Assembly: GCA_900757465.1 (NCBI GenBank)
Contig: CAAENY010000146.1
Location: 1 to 64,000, forward strand
Origin: an uncultured Collinsella sp.
Lineage (GTDB): Bacteria; Actinomycetota; Coriobacteriia; Coriobacteriales; Coriobacteriaceae
Length of the DNA: 64,000 bases
Direction: 5' to 3'
A program made the translations under genes and the position numbers. This document shows, one piece after another, positions 8,000 through 15,454 of the stretch; the first letter of the stretch is position 1; every line of letters begins with the position of its first letter. The notes under the pieces are model-generated. The model worked only from the letters and a program-made list of their open reading frames with translations, ran no database searches and was not told the origin of the DNA.

Positions 8000-8866
8000 T
8001 TATTTGAGGGCGACGGGGATTTGGATGCAGCAGAAGTCCTCTTGGTGAGACTCGTCGTAACTCGTGGTGTCCAGGTAGCAAAAATCGAAAGCATTGCCGA
8101 TGGGCTGGAGCGCGTGCCTGTCCATGCAGGCCACGATGGCGCGGATACCCTCGGGCTCGTACGGCATGCCCCAGCGACTCATGCACAGGTACGTGCCCTC
8201 GGGCAGCACCTCGACGCCAATCTCCGCCAGCTCGGCAGGATCGCTCGGCAGTATTTCCTCGGCACCACGCGGCAACACGGCAAAGGAACCGGCACCGGCG
8301 ATGGGGTCGTCGGAATGCAGCGCCTCGCGACGCAGCATGGCGCCCCAACCGCGCATGGGGCGTGTGCCCGTGAGCGCACGCATGCGCAGAATCGCCCGCA
8401 TGAGCGTGGGGTGCAGCATCGAGCGGCCACGCTCGATATCGCCCGGGAACTCCTCAAAGACCACGTAGCGGCGCTCGAATTGCTTGAGCTCCGGTTTGCC
8501 CTCGCGCTCGCGCCAATAGACCGCCTCGTCGTAAAAACTCAGCCGCTCCTGCACGCTCGCACGCTCGGCTTTGAGCCCGGCAATCTGCTCGTCGAGCGCC
8601 TGCACCCGCGAGCGCAGGTGGTCGGTCATCTCTCCAATGTCGAACGTCGAGGTCAGGCGATCGATCTCGTCGAGCTCCAGTCCCAAGTCGCGCAGCATGC
8701 AGATCAGACGCATGAGCGGGATCTGCGTGGGCGAATAGAAACGGTAGCCTTTTTCGTTAACCACGGCGGGTTTAAACAGACCGATCTTGTCGTAGTAGAT
8801 GAGCGTTTGGCGCGAAACATTAAACAAGCTCGCCATCTCGCTAATCGCATACATACCCGTCTGCAT
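8000..8866 (-). CDS. MerR family regulator with GyrI-like effector domain
   Basis: DNA-binding regulator of 288 residues. The N-terminal winged helix carries the MerR pattern YAISEMASLFNVSRQTLIYY, then KGYRFYSPTQ. A coiled-coil dimerisation helix spans roughly residues 70-115, and the remaining ~160 residues resemble the BmrR/GyrI small-molecule-binding fold. The start at 8866 has GGGAGGACCT directly upstream; a longer frame begins upstream without a ribosome site. It lies downstream of the UbiX-UbiD cluster on the same strand but behind a terminator, so control of that cluster is possible but unproven. The ligand is unknown. Confidence 0.87.
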   Translation of the reverse strand: MQTGMYAISEMASLFNVSRQTLIYYDKIGLFKPAVVNEKGYRFYSPTQIPLMRLICMLRDLGLELDEIDRLTSTFDIGEMTDHLRSRVQALDEQIAGLKAERASVQERLSFYDEAVYWREREGKPELKQFERRYVVFEEFPGDIERGRSMLHPTLMRAILRMRALTGTRPMRGWGAMLRREALHSDDPIAGAGSFAVLPRGAEEILPSDPAELAEIGVEVLPEGTYLCMSRWGMPYEPEGIRAIVACMDRHALQPIGNAFDFCYLDTTSYDESHQEDFCCIQIPVALK

Positions 8867-8894
8867 AGGTCCTCCCGACACACCCTTTGACACG

Positions 8895-8925
8895 AAAAGC
8901 CCGCCGCCCACAGGGGCAGCGGGCT
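8895..8925 (-). terminator. Terminator after ubiX-like gene
   Basis: On the minus strand AGCCCGC pairs with GCGGGCT (with further inner pairs) and is followed by TTTT. It separates the decarboxylase cluster from the MerR gene. Confidence 0.75.
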
Positions 8926-8957
8926 CAAACACTACTCGTATCCTACCCTAAAGATGC

Positions 8958-9536
8958 CTATGACCAGCGCTTATAGTTGGCGCACGACACGCCGACGGCC
9001 TCGAGTGCCTTGGCGGCGATGTGATGCACCGCCTCATCGAGCGTGACGGTGCCGTTGTAAAACGTGAGCATGGGCGGCATGAGCATGACGCCCGGCACGC
9101 GCGCCAGGCGTGCCATGTTGTCGACATGGATCGCACTGAAGGGCGTCTCGCGCACCATAAGCACCAGGCGGCGCTGCTCTTTCATCTGCACATCGGCCGC
9201 ACGCAGCAACAGGTTTTCGCTGTAGCCGCTCGCGATGCCGGCGAGCGTCTTCATGGAGCAGGGAGCCACGATCATGCCGTCGACCGGATAGGTGCCGCTT
9301 GCGATGGCAGCGCCAATGTTCTTGTTGTCGTAGACCACATCGGCATAGCACGCAAACTCGTCGAGCGTCATGCCGAGCTCCTGCTCGATGGTGATCTCTC
9401 CCCCGCGCGTGACGACAAGCGCCGACTCAGCGCCGGCCTGGCGCAGGCATTTGAGGCATTCAAGGCCCAGTGCCGCACCGCTGGCGCCAGACACGCCAAC
9501 GACAATGCGACGGGGACGAACAGAAGACTCAGGCAT
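8958..9536 (-). CDS. ubiX: UbiX family flavin prenyltransferase
   Basis: Makes prenylated FMN (prFMN), the cofactor of UbiD decarboxylases, by joining a dimethylallyl group to FMN. The 192 residues match the family. The N-terminal flavin-binding segment VVGVSGASGAALG lies at about 12-24; IVAPCSMKTLAGIASGYSENLL and the MVRETPFS loop are diagnostic. The start has AAGGAG upstream. It lies 33 nt downstream of the ubiD-like gene in a minus-strand cluster that also contains a transporter and an LpdD/IDI-like fusion. It could equally be named as the B subunit of a hydroxyarylic-acid decarboxylase system; the chemistry is the same. Confidence 0.93.
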   Translation of the reverse strand: MPESSVRPRRIVVGVSGASGAALGLECLKCLRQAGAESALVVTRGGEITIEQELGMTLDEFACYADVVYDNKNIGAAIASGTYPVDGMIVAPCSMKTLAGIASGYSENLLLRAADVQMKEQRRLVLMVRETPFSAIHVDNMARLARVPGVMLMPPMLTFYNGTVTLDEAVHHIAAKALEAVGVSCANYKRWS

Positions 9537-9569
9537 GACAACTCCTTAACTACTTGGTAGGGCTACTTA

Positions 9570-11057
9570 CTAGAAGGCGAGCTCGGCGGCCCACTTCTCT
9601 TCATCGATCTCCATGAACTGCGAGCGGATGAAGTTCTTCTTGAGGTTAAACGGAACCGTGCAGTCGAAGATGGCCTTGCAGGCGATACCGTGCTCGCGGA
9701 TCGAAGGATCGAACGCGGGGTCGTTGGACGGATCGAGCACGTGGCAGTGGCAACCGGGGATGGTGATGAGGTCCACGTCGGCCTGGAAGCGTGTGGTCAT
9801 GGCCCACATCACGTCGCTCATATCGAAGATGTCGACATCCTCGTCGACAAGGATGACGTGCTTGAGCTCGGAGAACGCCGAGAAGGCGAGCATGGCGGCG
9901 TTGCGCTGACGGCCCTCGTCATTTTTGCTCGACTTCTTGAACTGCATGATGGCAACGAACTTGCCGCCACCGCAGGGAGCGGCGTGAACGTTGAGCAGGC
10001 GGCCCGGGATAGCGGTCTCGACCATCTTGTAGATGGAGGCCTCGGTGGGGATACCGGCCATGGACACGTGCTCGTGCGAAGGGCCGATGCAGCTCTCCAT
10101 AATGGGGTTGACGCGCGTGGTGACGGCGGTGATCTTGATCACCGGGCAGACCTTGGCGCCACCGGTGTAGCCGGGGAACTCGGGCATGGCGTAGCCGTGG
10201 CCGTTGACATCCTCGTTGATGGTCTCGTCGTGCATGAGGTAGCCCTCGAGCACGTACTCGGCATTGGCAATGCACTTCTGCGGAACGGTGACGCAGTCGG
10301 CAAGCTCGACGGCGCGGCCGCGCAGGGCGCCGGCGATCTGCAGCTCGTTGAAGCCGAGCGGCGTGGTGGGAGCCTCGAAGCCGCAGCACATGTACACGGC
10401 GGGGTCCAGGCCGATGGAGATGGAGATGGGCATATCCTCGCCGCGCTGGCAGTACTCGTCAAAGAACGCACCCAGGTGACGGCTGCCCGGGGTGATCCAC
10501 ATGGCGAGCTTGTCCTTGTCGACGCAGGAGAAGCGGTGGATGGTTACGTCGGACTGGGTGCCATCGGGGCTCGTGCCATAGGCGAGGCCCATGGTGATGT
10601 AGGGGCCGCCGTCAACGGGCGTGTTGGTGGGAGCGGGAACGATCTTGCGCAGGTCAAAGCCCTCGTCGGTCGCCTTGTACACGACCTCCTGGCAGTCGAC
10701 GTGCTTGCCCTCGGCGATCTGCTCGGGGGCGATCAGGTTCTCGAAGCGCTTGCCGATCTCGAGGCCCAGGTGCTCCTCGTCCAGGTCGAGCAGGGCGGCA
10801 ACGCGCTTGCGGCTGGCAAGCATACCGATGCAGACCTTGGCGTCGTCAAAGCCCTTGACGTTGTTGAAGACCATCGCCGGACCCTCTTTGGTCGGGCGCA
10901 TGACGGTGCCGCCAGCACCGACGTGACGGTAGACGCCCGAGACCTCGGCATCGGGATCGACCTGGGTGTCGGTCTCGAGCAGCTGGCCCGGCATCTCACG
11001 CAAAAAGTCGAGCGCGGAACGCAGGTCGTGGATCTGGGAAGCATCGGTAGTGGACAT
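9570..11057 (-). CDS. UbiD family prFMN-dependent decarboxylase
   Basis: A 495-residue decarboxylase, or reversible carboxylase, of aromatic or unsaturated acids that uses prFMN. Recognisable segments are NAEYVLEGYL, CIGPSHEHVSMAGIPTEASI, the INLPG-like ITIPGCHCHVLDPS and the C-terminal PFNLKKNFIRS. The start at 11057 is preceded by AAAGGAG; the longer frame begins in the upstream gap without a site. Gene order (chaperone/IDI-like fusion, transporter, ubiD, ubiX) suggests that an imported acid is decarboxylated, as in gallate or 4-hydroxybenzoate decarboxylase loci. The substrate cannot be read from sequence. It is unlikely to be the ubiquinone enzyme, since no ubiquinone genes are nearby. 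Confidence 0.92.
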   Translation of the reverse strand: MSTTDASQIHDLRSALDFLREMPGQLLETDTQVDPDAEVSGVYRHVGAGGTVMRPTKEGPAMVFNNVKGFDDAKVCIGMLASRKRVAALLDLDEEHLGLEIGKRFENLIAPEQIAEGKHVDCQEVVYKATDEGFDLRKIVPAPTNTPVDGGPYITMGLAYGTSPDGTQSDVTIHRFSCVDKDKLAMWITPGSRHLGAFFDEYCQRGEDMPISISIGLDPAVYMCCGFEAPTTPLGFNELQIAGALRGRAVELADCVTVPQKCIANAEYVLEGYLMHDETINEDVNGHGYAMPEFPGYTGGAKVCPVIKITAVTTRVNPIMESCIGPSHEHVSMAGIPTEASIYKMVETAIPGRLLNVHAAPCGGGKFVAIMQFKKSSKNDEGRQRNAAMLAFSAFSELKHVILVDEDVDIFDMSDVMWAMTTRFQADVDLITIPGCHCHVLDPSNDPAFDPSIREHGIACKAIFDCTVPFNLKKNFIRSQFMEIDEEKWAAELAF

Positions 11058-11199
11058 GGCGTACTCCTTTCGGGAGAGTGTCCGGCGACGTGGTGCCGCC
11101 GGACGGGGTAACGTAATGGGGCCGCGGCGCTCACAAATGGAGCGCTCGACCACTCGAAGTTCAAGCGCTTGGCTGCTTACAGCCGGGGCGCTCGACCGC

Positions 11200-12657
11200 T
11201 TACATCAGGCCAAAGAGGTGGAACCAGGCGGCCTCGACCAGCACGACGACAAAGACGACCGCGGTGAGGGGGATGCCCATGCGCATAGCCTCTTTGGAGG
11301 TGTAGCCGCCGGCGTCCTTGCCTTCGCCGATAAGGATCGGCAGGTTATGGAACGGCAGGATGTAGTGGATGTTGATGGACGTGAAGACGATGAGCGCCAC
11401 GGCGAGTGGGCTCACGCTGGAGCCGGCGGCAAAGCTGATAAATGCCGGCACGCACACGCCGAGCACGGCCATGACCGAGCCCATGAACATGTGGATGATC
11501 ATGGAAAGCGCGGCGACGAGCAGGGCGAACAGGAAGATGTTCTCAGGCACGGAGCTGGGGAGCACGACGTCGGCGATCCAGGCGTTCATGCCGGTGGCAC
11601 CGCCCACGGAGCCCACGGCCATGGCGGCCGTCAGGAACATGAGGGACTTGATGTCGACAGCGTTCCAGCTGGCGGGAGTGAGGACTTCGCCGATGATGGG
11701 CATGGCGAGAGCAACGCCAATGGCCAGGGTGACCCAGCCGATATAGTCGCCCGAGACGGTGAGCCACAGCGCGATGGCGATGACAAGCCACACGATGGTG
11801 CGGATCTCCTTGACGGAGAGCTTGCCGAGCGCGGCCTGCTTGGCCACGATCTGCTCGCGATCGTAGACGAGCTCCTTGCTGGGCTTAAAGAGGAAAAGGC
11901 CCAGGAACAGGGTGCACAGCAGCGCAACCAGCATAGGCACGCTCATGTACAGGAACCAGTCGACGAAGGACGGGCTCATGCCGCCGGCCTCGGCACTGTA
12001 CTGCGCAACGAGCGGGTTAAGCGTGGAGTCGCCCGTCAGGAAGAACATGGAGCCCGGGGCGGCAGCGGCAAACACGAGGAAGCCGAGCTTGCCCTTGTCG
12101 TCGTCACCGTAGCCGGCGGACTCGGCGATGACCGAGACGACGGCGAGGATGAGGAAGGCGCGGGGGAACGGATGCGGGATCAGCAGCGACAGCACAAAGG
12201 TGAGCGCGAAGATCGAGATGATGAGCGACTTGGCGTCGCGCACGAACTTGAGCATGAACGCGTAGGCGATGCGCTCGCCCAGGCCCGACTCCTTGACCGC
12301 GCTGGCGATGAGGTAGGCGCCGATGACGAGCCACATGGTGGCCTTGGTCCACGAGCTAAACGTGGAGGCGACCGTCACCGAGATGCTCGCGGCGCCCGTG
12401 TCGTCCACGCACACCTTGAACAGGACGAGCAGTGCGCAGTAGAGCAGGCCCACAAAGCCCGGCTGTGCCACGCCGCATGCCCAGAACACCACCGTGGCGA
12501 GCGTCAGTGCCAGACAGGTCTGACCGCCGACCGTGAGCTCGACCGTCGAGCTCAGCTCCGCCAAAGGAAGAAACTTCACCAGCAAAAAGACAACGATACC
12601 CAGCACAAAGCCAATTTCGCGCTTGGTGATCTTAAACGCCTTCTTTTCCGCTTCCAT
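11200..12657 (-). CDS. DASS (SLC13) family anion transporter
   Basis: Inner-membrane carrier of 485 residues with about 11-12 hydrophobic segments. The sodium/dicarboxylate symporter pattern is visible: TGDSTLNPLVA, GSVGGATGMNAWIADVVLP, and SINIHYILPFHNLPILIGEG near the end. It lies between the fusion gene and the ubiD-like gene on the same strand, so it probably brings in the carboxylic acid substrate of UbiD or exchanges substrate and product. The start has GGTGGGGAG just upstream. Whether it uses Na+ and which acid it carries are inferences from the family and context. Confidence 0.88.
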   Translation of the reverse strand: MEAEKKAFKITKREIGFVLGIVVFLLVKFLPLAELSSTVELTVGGQTCLALTLATVVFWACGVAQPGFVGLLYCALLVLFKVCVDDTGAASISVTVASTFSSWTKATMWLVIGAYLIASAVKESGLGERIAYAFMLKFVRDAKSLIISIFALTFVLSLLIPHPFPRAFLILAVVSVIAESAGYGDDDKGKLGFLVFAAAAPGSMFFLTGDSTLNPLVAQYSAEAGGMSPSFVDWFLYMSVPMLVALLCTLFLGLFLFKPSKELVYDREQIVAKQAALGKLSVKEIRTIVWLVIAIALWLTVSGDYIGWVTLAIGVALAMPIIGEVLTPASWNAVDIKSLMFLTAAMAVGSVGGATGMNAWIADVVLPSSVPENIFLFALLVAALSMIIHMFMGSVMAVLGVCVPAFISFAAGSSVSPLAVALIVFTSINIHYILPFHNLPILIGEGKDAGGYTSKEAMRMGIPLTAVVFVVVLVEAAWFHLFGLM

Positions 12658-12808
12658 CTCCCCACCTTTCTTGTTGGGGGCGCTCCGAATTCGCAGCCAT
12701 GTTGCCGCTTAAAAAGGGGCGCCCGTTATCGGACACCCCTTACGTTGCGCTGTGTTGCGGCAATACAGTCAAGCGGATTTTTTGGATGAGAAGCGATTCC
12801 CTAGACAA

Positions 12809-12872
12809 AAACCGTCACAACATTCGACGCTTTCCTCGTTTTCGAGATTTTCGCCGAATGTTGTGACGGTTT
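12809..12872. repeat. 21-bp inverted repeat in gap before transporter gene
   Basis: AAACCGTCACAACATTCG-type arms at 12809-12829 and 12852-12872 match at 20 of 21 positions. The loop contains a smaller CTCG-TTTT-CGAG hairpin. The gap (12658-12897) holds no gene. Confidence 0.75.
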
Positions 12873-12873
12873 G

Positions 12874-12897
12874 GATGTGGCAAAGGGACTGTCTTTT
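12874..12897. repeat. Degenerate half REP-like element
   Basis: GATGTGGCAAAGGGACTGTC is the left half of the TGTGACAAAGGGAC palindrome; the right half is decayed to a T-run. It abuts the stop codon of the LpdD/IDI-like gene. Confidence 0.55.
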
Positions 12898-13845
12898 TTA
12901 CATAGCGAGGGCCGTGCGGATGAATGGGTCGCCGAGGGCCTCGCGGAGCCAGGGGGCCAGCTGCTCGGGGTGACCCTGCAGGTAGCCTTTGAGCTCGGAC
13001 GGAGCCACGCGACGCACTTCCGAGATCTCCTCTTGGTTGATATGCAGCTCGCCCGGCTCAACATGGGCAAGGTAGACCTCGCACCATTCGCACTCGCAGC
13101 GACCGTCGCCGTGGTCCTCGCGGTACACCACGTGTCCGAGGTGCTTGAGCTGATCGGGCTCGCGCGTAATGCCGAGCTCTTCGTTGATGCGGCGCGCCGT
13201 GGCGGCCGCGACGTCTTCCCCGGGGAGCGGATGGCCGGCGCAGCTATCGGCCAGCACCCCGCCCCACAGGCGCTTGAGCGGACTGCGGCGACAGAGCAGC
13301 AGGCGCGCGTCTTCGCCCCGGCCCTCGACCAAAAGCGTCAGAAATGCCTGATGCAGGATGCCCTCACCAGCATGGGCCTCGATGCGGTCGACGGGGCCAA
13401 GCGCCTCGCCGGTCGCAGCATCGACCGCCACGACCTCGGCGCCCGCACCGCCCTCATCCCAGCCGGCGCGCAGAATGCGGGCTGCGGCTTCCTCGAGCGC
13501 GGCGATGAGCTCCTTGGTGGTGTCGAGCACGCGCTGCAGGTCGTCACCGCTCGCTTGTTCAACATGAAAACCCGTGCTTGCAACTACCGGCACGCCAAAG
13601 CGCGTGGCCAGCGCCGCCGCGATATCGTGCGCCGGGATCTCGTCTCGATGGCACGGAACGGCCAGGATGCTCACCGTTGCCGTACGGCCGGGCTCGGGGC
13701 GCGGAATGGCCTGCGCCGTGGCGCCCAGGTGCGCAAACTCCGGCGAGCAGGCGTACACCGCCATGCCTCGCGGCGTCACCGTCAGCTGGGCCTCGAGCGC
13801 AAACTTGCCCTCGCCCACTGCAACCTTTGTCGTGTGCATACCCAT
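12898..13845 (-). CDS. LpdD-like prFMN chaperone fused to IDI-like Nudix domain
   Basis: A two-domain protein of 315 residues. Residues 1-118 resemble the LpdD-type prFMN chaperone (GKFALEAQLTV, HLGATAQAIPRP, then GVPVVASTGFHVEQAS). Residues ~155-315 resemble type 1 isopentenyl-diphosphate isomerase: LHQAF, WGGVLADSCAGHP, a Nudix box from G204 to I226, ECEWCEVYLA and HINQEEISEVRRV. The start at 13845 has AGGAG 6 nt upstream; the longer frame reads through a palindromic repeat. It heads the transporter-ubiD-ubiX cluster, so it plausibly supplies or trims dimethylallyl phosphate for UbiX and helps load UbiD. The Cys of the isomerase motif is one position early relative to E. coli Idi (DSCAGHP against NSVCGHP), and both Nudix glutamates are kept, so hydrolase activity is also possible. 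Confidence 0.8.
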   Translation of the reverse strand: MGMHTTKVAVGEGKFALEAQLTVTPRGMAVYACSPEFAHLGATAQAIPRPEPGRTATVSILAVPCHRDEIPAHDIAAALATRFGVPVVASTGFHVEQASGDDLQRVLDTTKELIAALEEAAARILRAGWDEGGAGAEVVAVDAATGEALGPVDRIEAHAGEGILHQAFLTLLVEGRGEDARLLLCRRSPLKRLWGGVLADSCAGHPLPGEDVAAATARRINEELGITREPDQLKHLGHVVYREDHGDGRCECEWCEVYLAHVEPGELHINQEEISEVRRVAPSELKGYLQGHPEQLAPWLREALGDPFIRTALAM

Positions 13846-13916
13846 GGGATCTCCTGCCGCCCGCGATGTACCTGAGACCATCTTCGCCTGTATTGCGACT
13901 ATACAGGCAAGCCCTC

Positions 13917-13949
13917 CATGTGACAAAGGGACTGCCCCTTTGTCACATT
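13917..13949. repeat. REP-like palindrome, TGTGAC family
   Basis: A 33-nt palindrome in the divergent gap between the LpdD/IDI-like gene and the MFS gene. It lies upstream of both starts. Confidence 0.8.
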
Positions 13950-14006
13950 CTGTTAGAGTTGCAGGGATTGAATCCCGCTTATTCATGCGACATTGGAGTG
14001 ACAACC

Positions 14007-15260
14007 TTGACCGCCGCAACCACGCCTAAAAGTAAGCCAACCGCCGCCGCGCTCTCCCCCGCGCGCACCAAGCTCTGCCTGGCGCTGCTCGTGCTGTTGG
14101 GATTCTCGCTCGGCTGCTCCGAGTTCGTGGTCATCGGCATCGAAAGCGACTTGGCAACGGAACTCGGCATATCACTTGCCACTGCGGGCCAGCTCATCAG
14201 CGTGTTTGCGCTCGTCTACGCTATCGCGACGCCGGTGCTCGCGCTCAGCACGGGGCGATTCCGCCGCTACCAGCTGCTCGTGTGCTATAGCGTCGTCTTT
14301 GTGCTCGGCAACCTGGTCATGGCGTTGGCTCCCAACTTCCAGGTGCTGTTTATCTCACGCATTGTCCTGGGCTCTGTCTCGGGTGCGCTGCTCGCCGTGG
14401 GCGTGACGTACATCCCTGAGCTGCTATCCCCGCAGCAAACCTCACTTGCCATCTCGGTCGTGTACGGCGCGTTTTCCGTGGCGATGGTCTTTGTGACCTC
14501 GATTGGCAAGTTTGTGGCCGACACACTCGATTGGCACGTGGCCATGTACGGCACGCTGACCTTTGCCGTTTTGATCTGTAGCGCGCTCGTGGCGTTTATG
14601 CCTCGCGCCGGGCAGACCGATGAGCCCGCCACCTTCCGCGAGCAGGCGGGGCTACTACGCGAGCCGAGTATCATCACCGGCATGCTCATCTTCTTGTTTG
14701 GCGTGGGCTCGGTCTACGTATTCTACGGCTACGTGACGCCTTATCTGGAGCAGGTGCTGGGCATGGATACCGTTCAGGCGAGCACCACACTTATGGCCTA
14801 TGGCGTGTTCTGCCTGATCTCGAACATCCTGGGCGGATGGATCGATGCGCGTTTTGGCATGAAGGCGCTGCTGGTTACGTTTGTGCTGCAGGCGGCGGCA
14901 CTGCTCGGGCTGTTTGCCGTGGGCGCCGCCATGCCGCTCGCGCTGGTCTTTGTCTTTAGCCTGGCGATGCTCATGTACCTGTTCTCGGTCTCATGCATCA
15001 CGCACTTTATGGACGTGGCACGCAGCCGCCATCCCAAGTCGATGGTACTCGCAAGTTCGGTTGAGCCCATGGCGTTTAACGTCGGCATCTCGTTTGGCAC
15101 CGCAGTGGGCGGCGCCGTGGTAAGCAGCGTTGGCATTGCGTACGTGGGCGCAGTGGGCGCCGCGTTCTCGCTTGTGGCCTGGGCCCTCACGCTGGTGACG
15201 ATTAAGCTGGCTCGCTGGGAGCGCCGTCGTCAATCAGCACGGCCCTCAATACGGGCATAG
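14007..15260 (+). CDS. MFS transporter, AraJ-like exporter
   Basis: A 12-segment major facilitator of 417 residues, of the drug or sugar efflux type. The early segment LGFSLGCSEFVVIGI and FRRYQLLVCYSVVFVLGN fit this subfamily. The start is uncertain: TTG at 14007 lies 8 nt after TTGGAG, while GTG at 13998 is too close to that site; no ATG is well placed. It is transcribed away from the decarboxylase cluster and could export a product of that pathway, but nothing in the sequence proves the link. No operon partner follows. Confidence 0.82.
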   Translation: MTAATTPKSKPTAAALSPARTKLCLALLVLLGFSLGCSEFVVIGIESDLATELGISLATAGQLISVFALVYAIATPVLALSTGRFRRYQLLVCYSVVFVLGNLVMALAPNFQVLFISRIVLGSVSGALLAVGVTYIPELLSPQQTSLAISVVYGAFSVAMVFVTSIGKFVADTLDWHVAMYGTLTFAVLICSALVAFMPRAGQTDEPATFREQAGLLREPSIITGMLIFLFGVGSVYVFYGYVTPYLEQVLGMDTVQASTTLMAYGVFCLISNILGGWIDARFGMKALLVTFVLQAAALLGLFAVGAAMPLALVFVFSLAMLMYLFSVSCITHFMDVARSRHPKSMVLASSVEPMAFNVGISFGTAVGGAVVSSVGIAYVGAVGAAFSLVAWALTLVTIKLARWERRRQSARPSIRA

Positions 15261-15347
15261 GGGCAAACATAGCCCAAGGTGGCGAGTAACCGGTGAAAAC
15301 CGCCCAATATGAGTATGTTTATCCGCCTGGAAGCTTCAGCAGTGCAA

Positions 15348-15438
15348 TTTCGTGTATTTGAGATACACGCTTTTCTATTATTTCGTGTATTTCAAGTACA
15401 TGAAATCGTACTAAACTATGTATCTGAAGTACACGAAA
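15348..15438 (+). repeat. Three 33-bp-period palindromic repeats before ATPase gene
   Basis: Units begin at 15348, 15381 and 15414, exactly 33 bp apart. Each holds a palindromic core of the form TGTAT-x-TACA (CGTGTATTTGAGATACACG in the first). They end about 16 bp before the start codon of the AAA/DUF4143 ATPase, where a promoter and operator would lie. Confidence 0.7.
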
Positions 15439-15454
15439 TTGGAAAGGCGGCCCC

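Noticed and set aside
10966..12789. 607-residue plus-strand frame opposite the DASS transporter
   Set aside because: Shadow of the transporter gene, with Asp/His/Arg-rich low-complexity sequence.
13846..14019. N-terminal extension of the LpdD/IDI-like protein
   Set aside because: The extra 58 codons read through the REP-like palindrome and lack a ribosome site; the ATG at 13845 has AGGAG at good spacing.
15348..15438. CRISPR-like array suggested by three evenly spaced repeats
   Set aside because: Only three degenerate units, palindromic cores, no variable spacers of fixed length and no cas genes; an operator array fits better.
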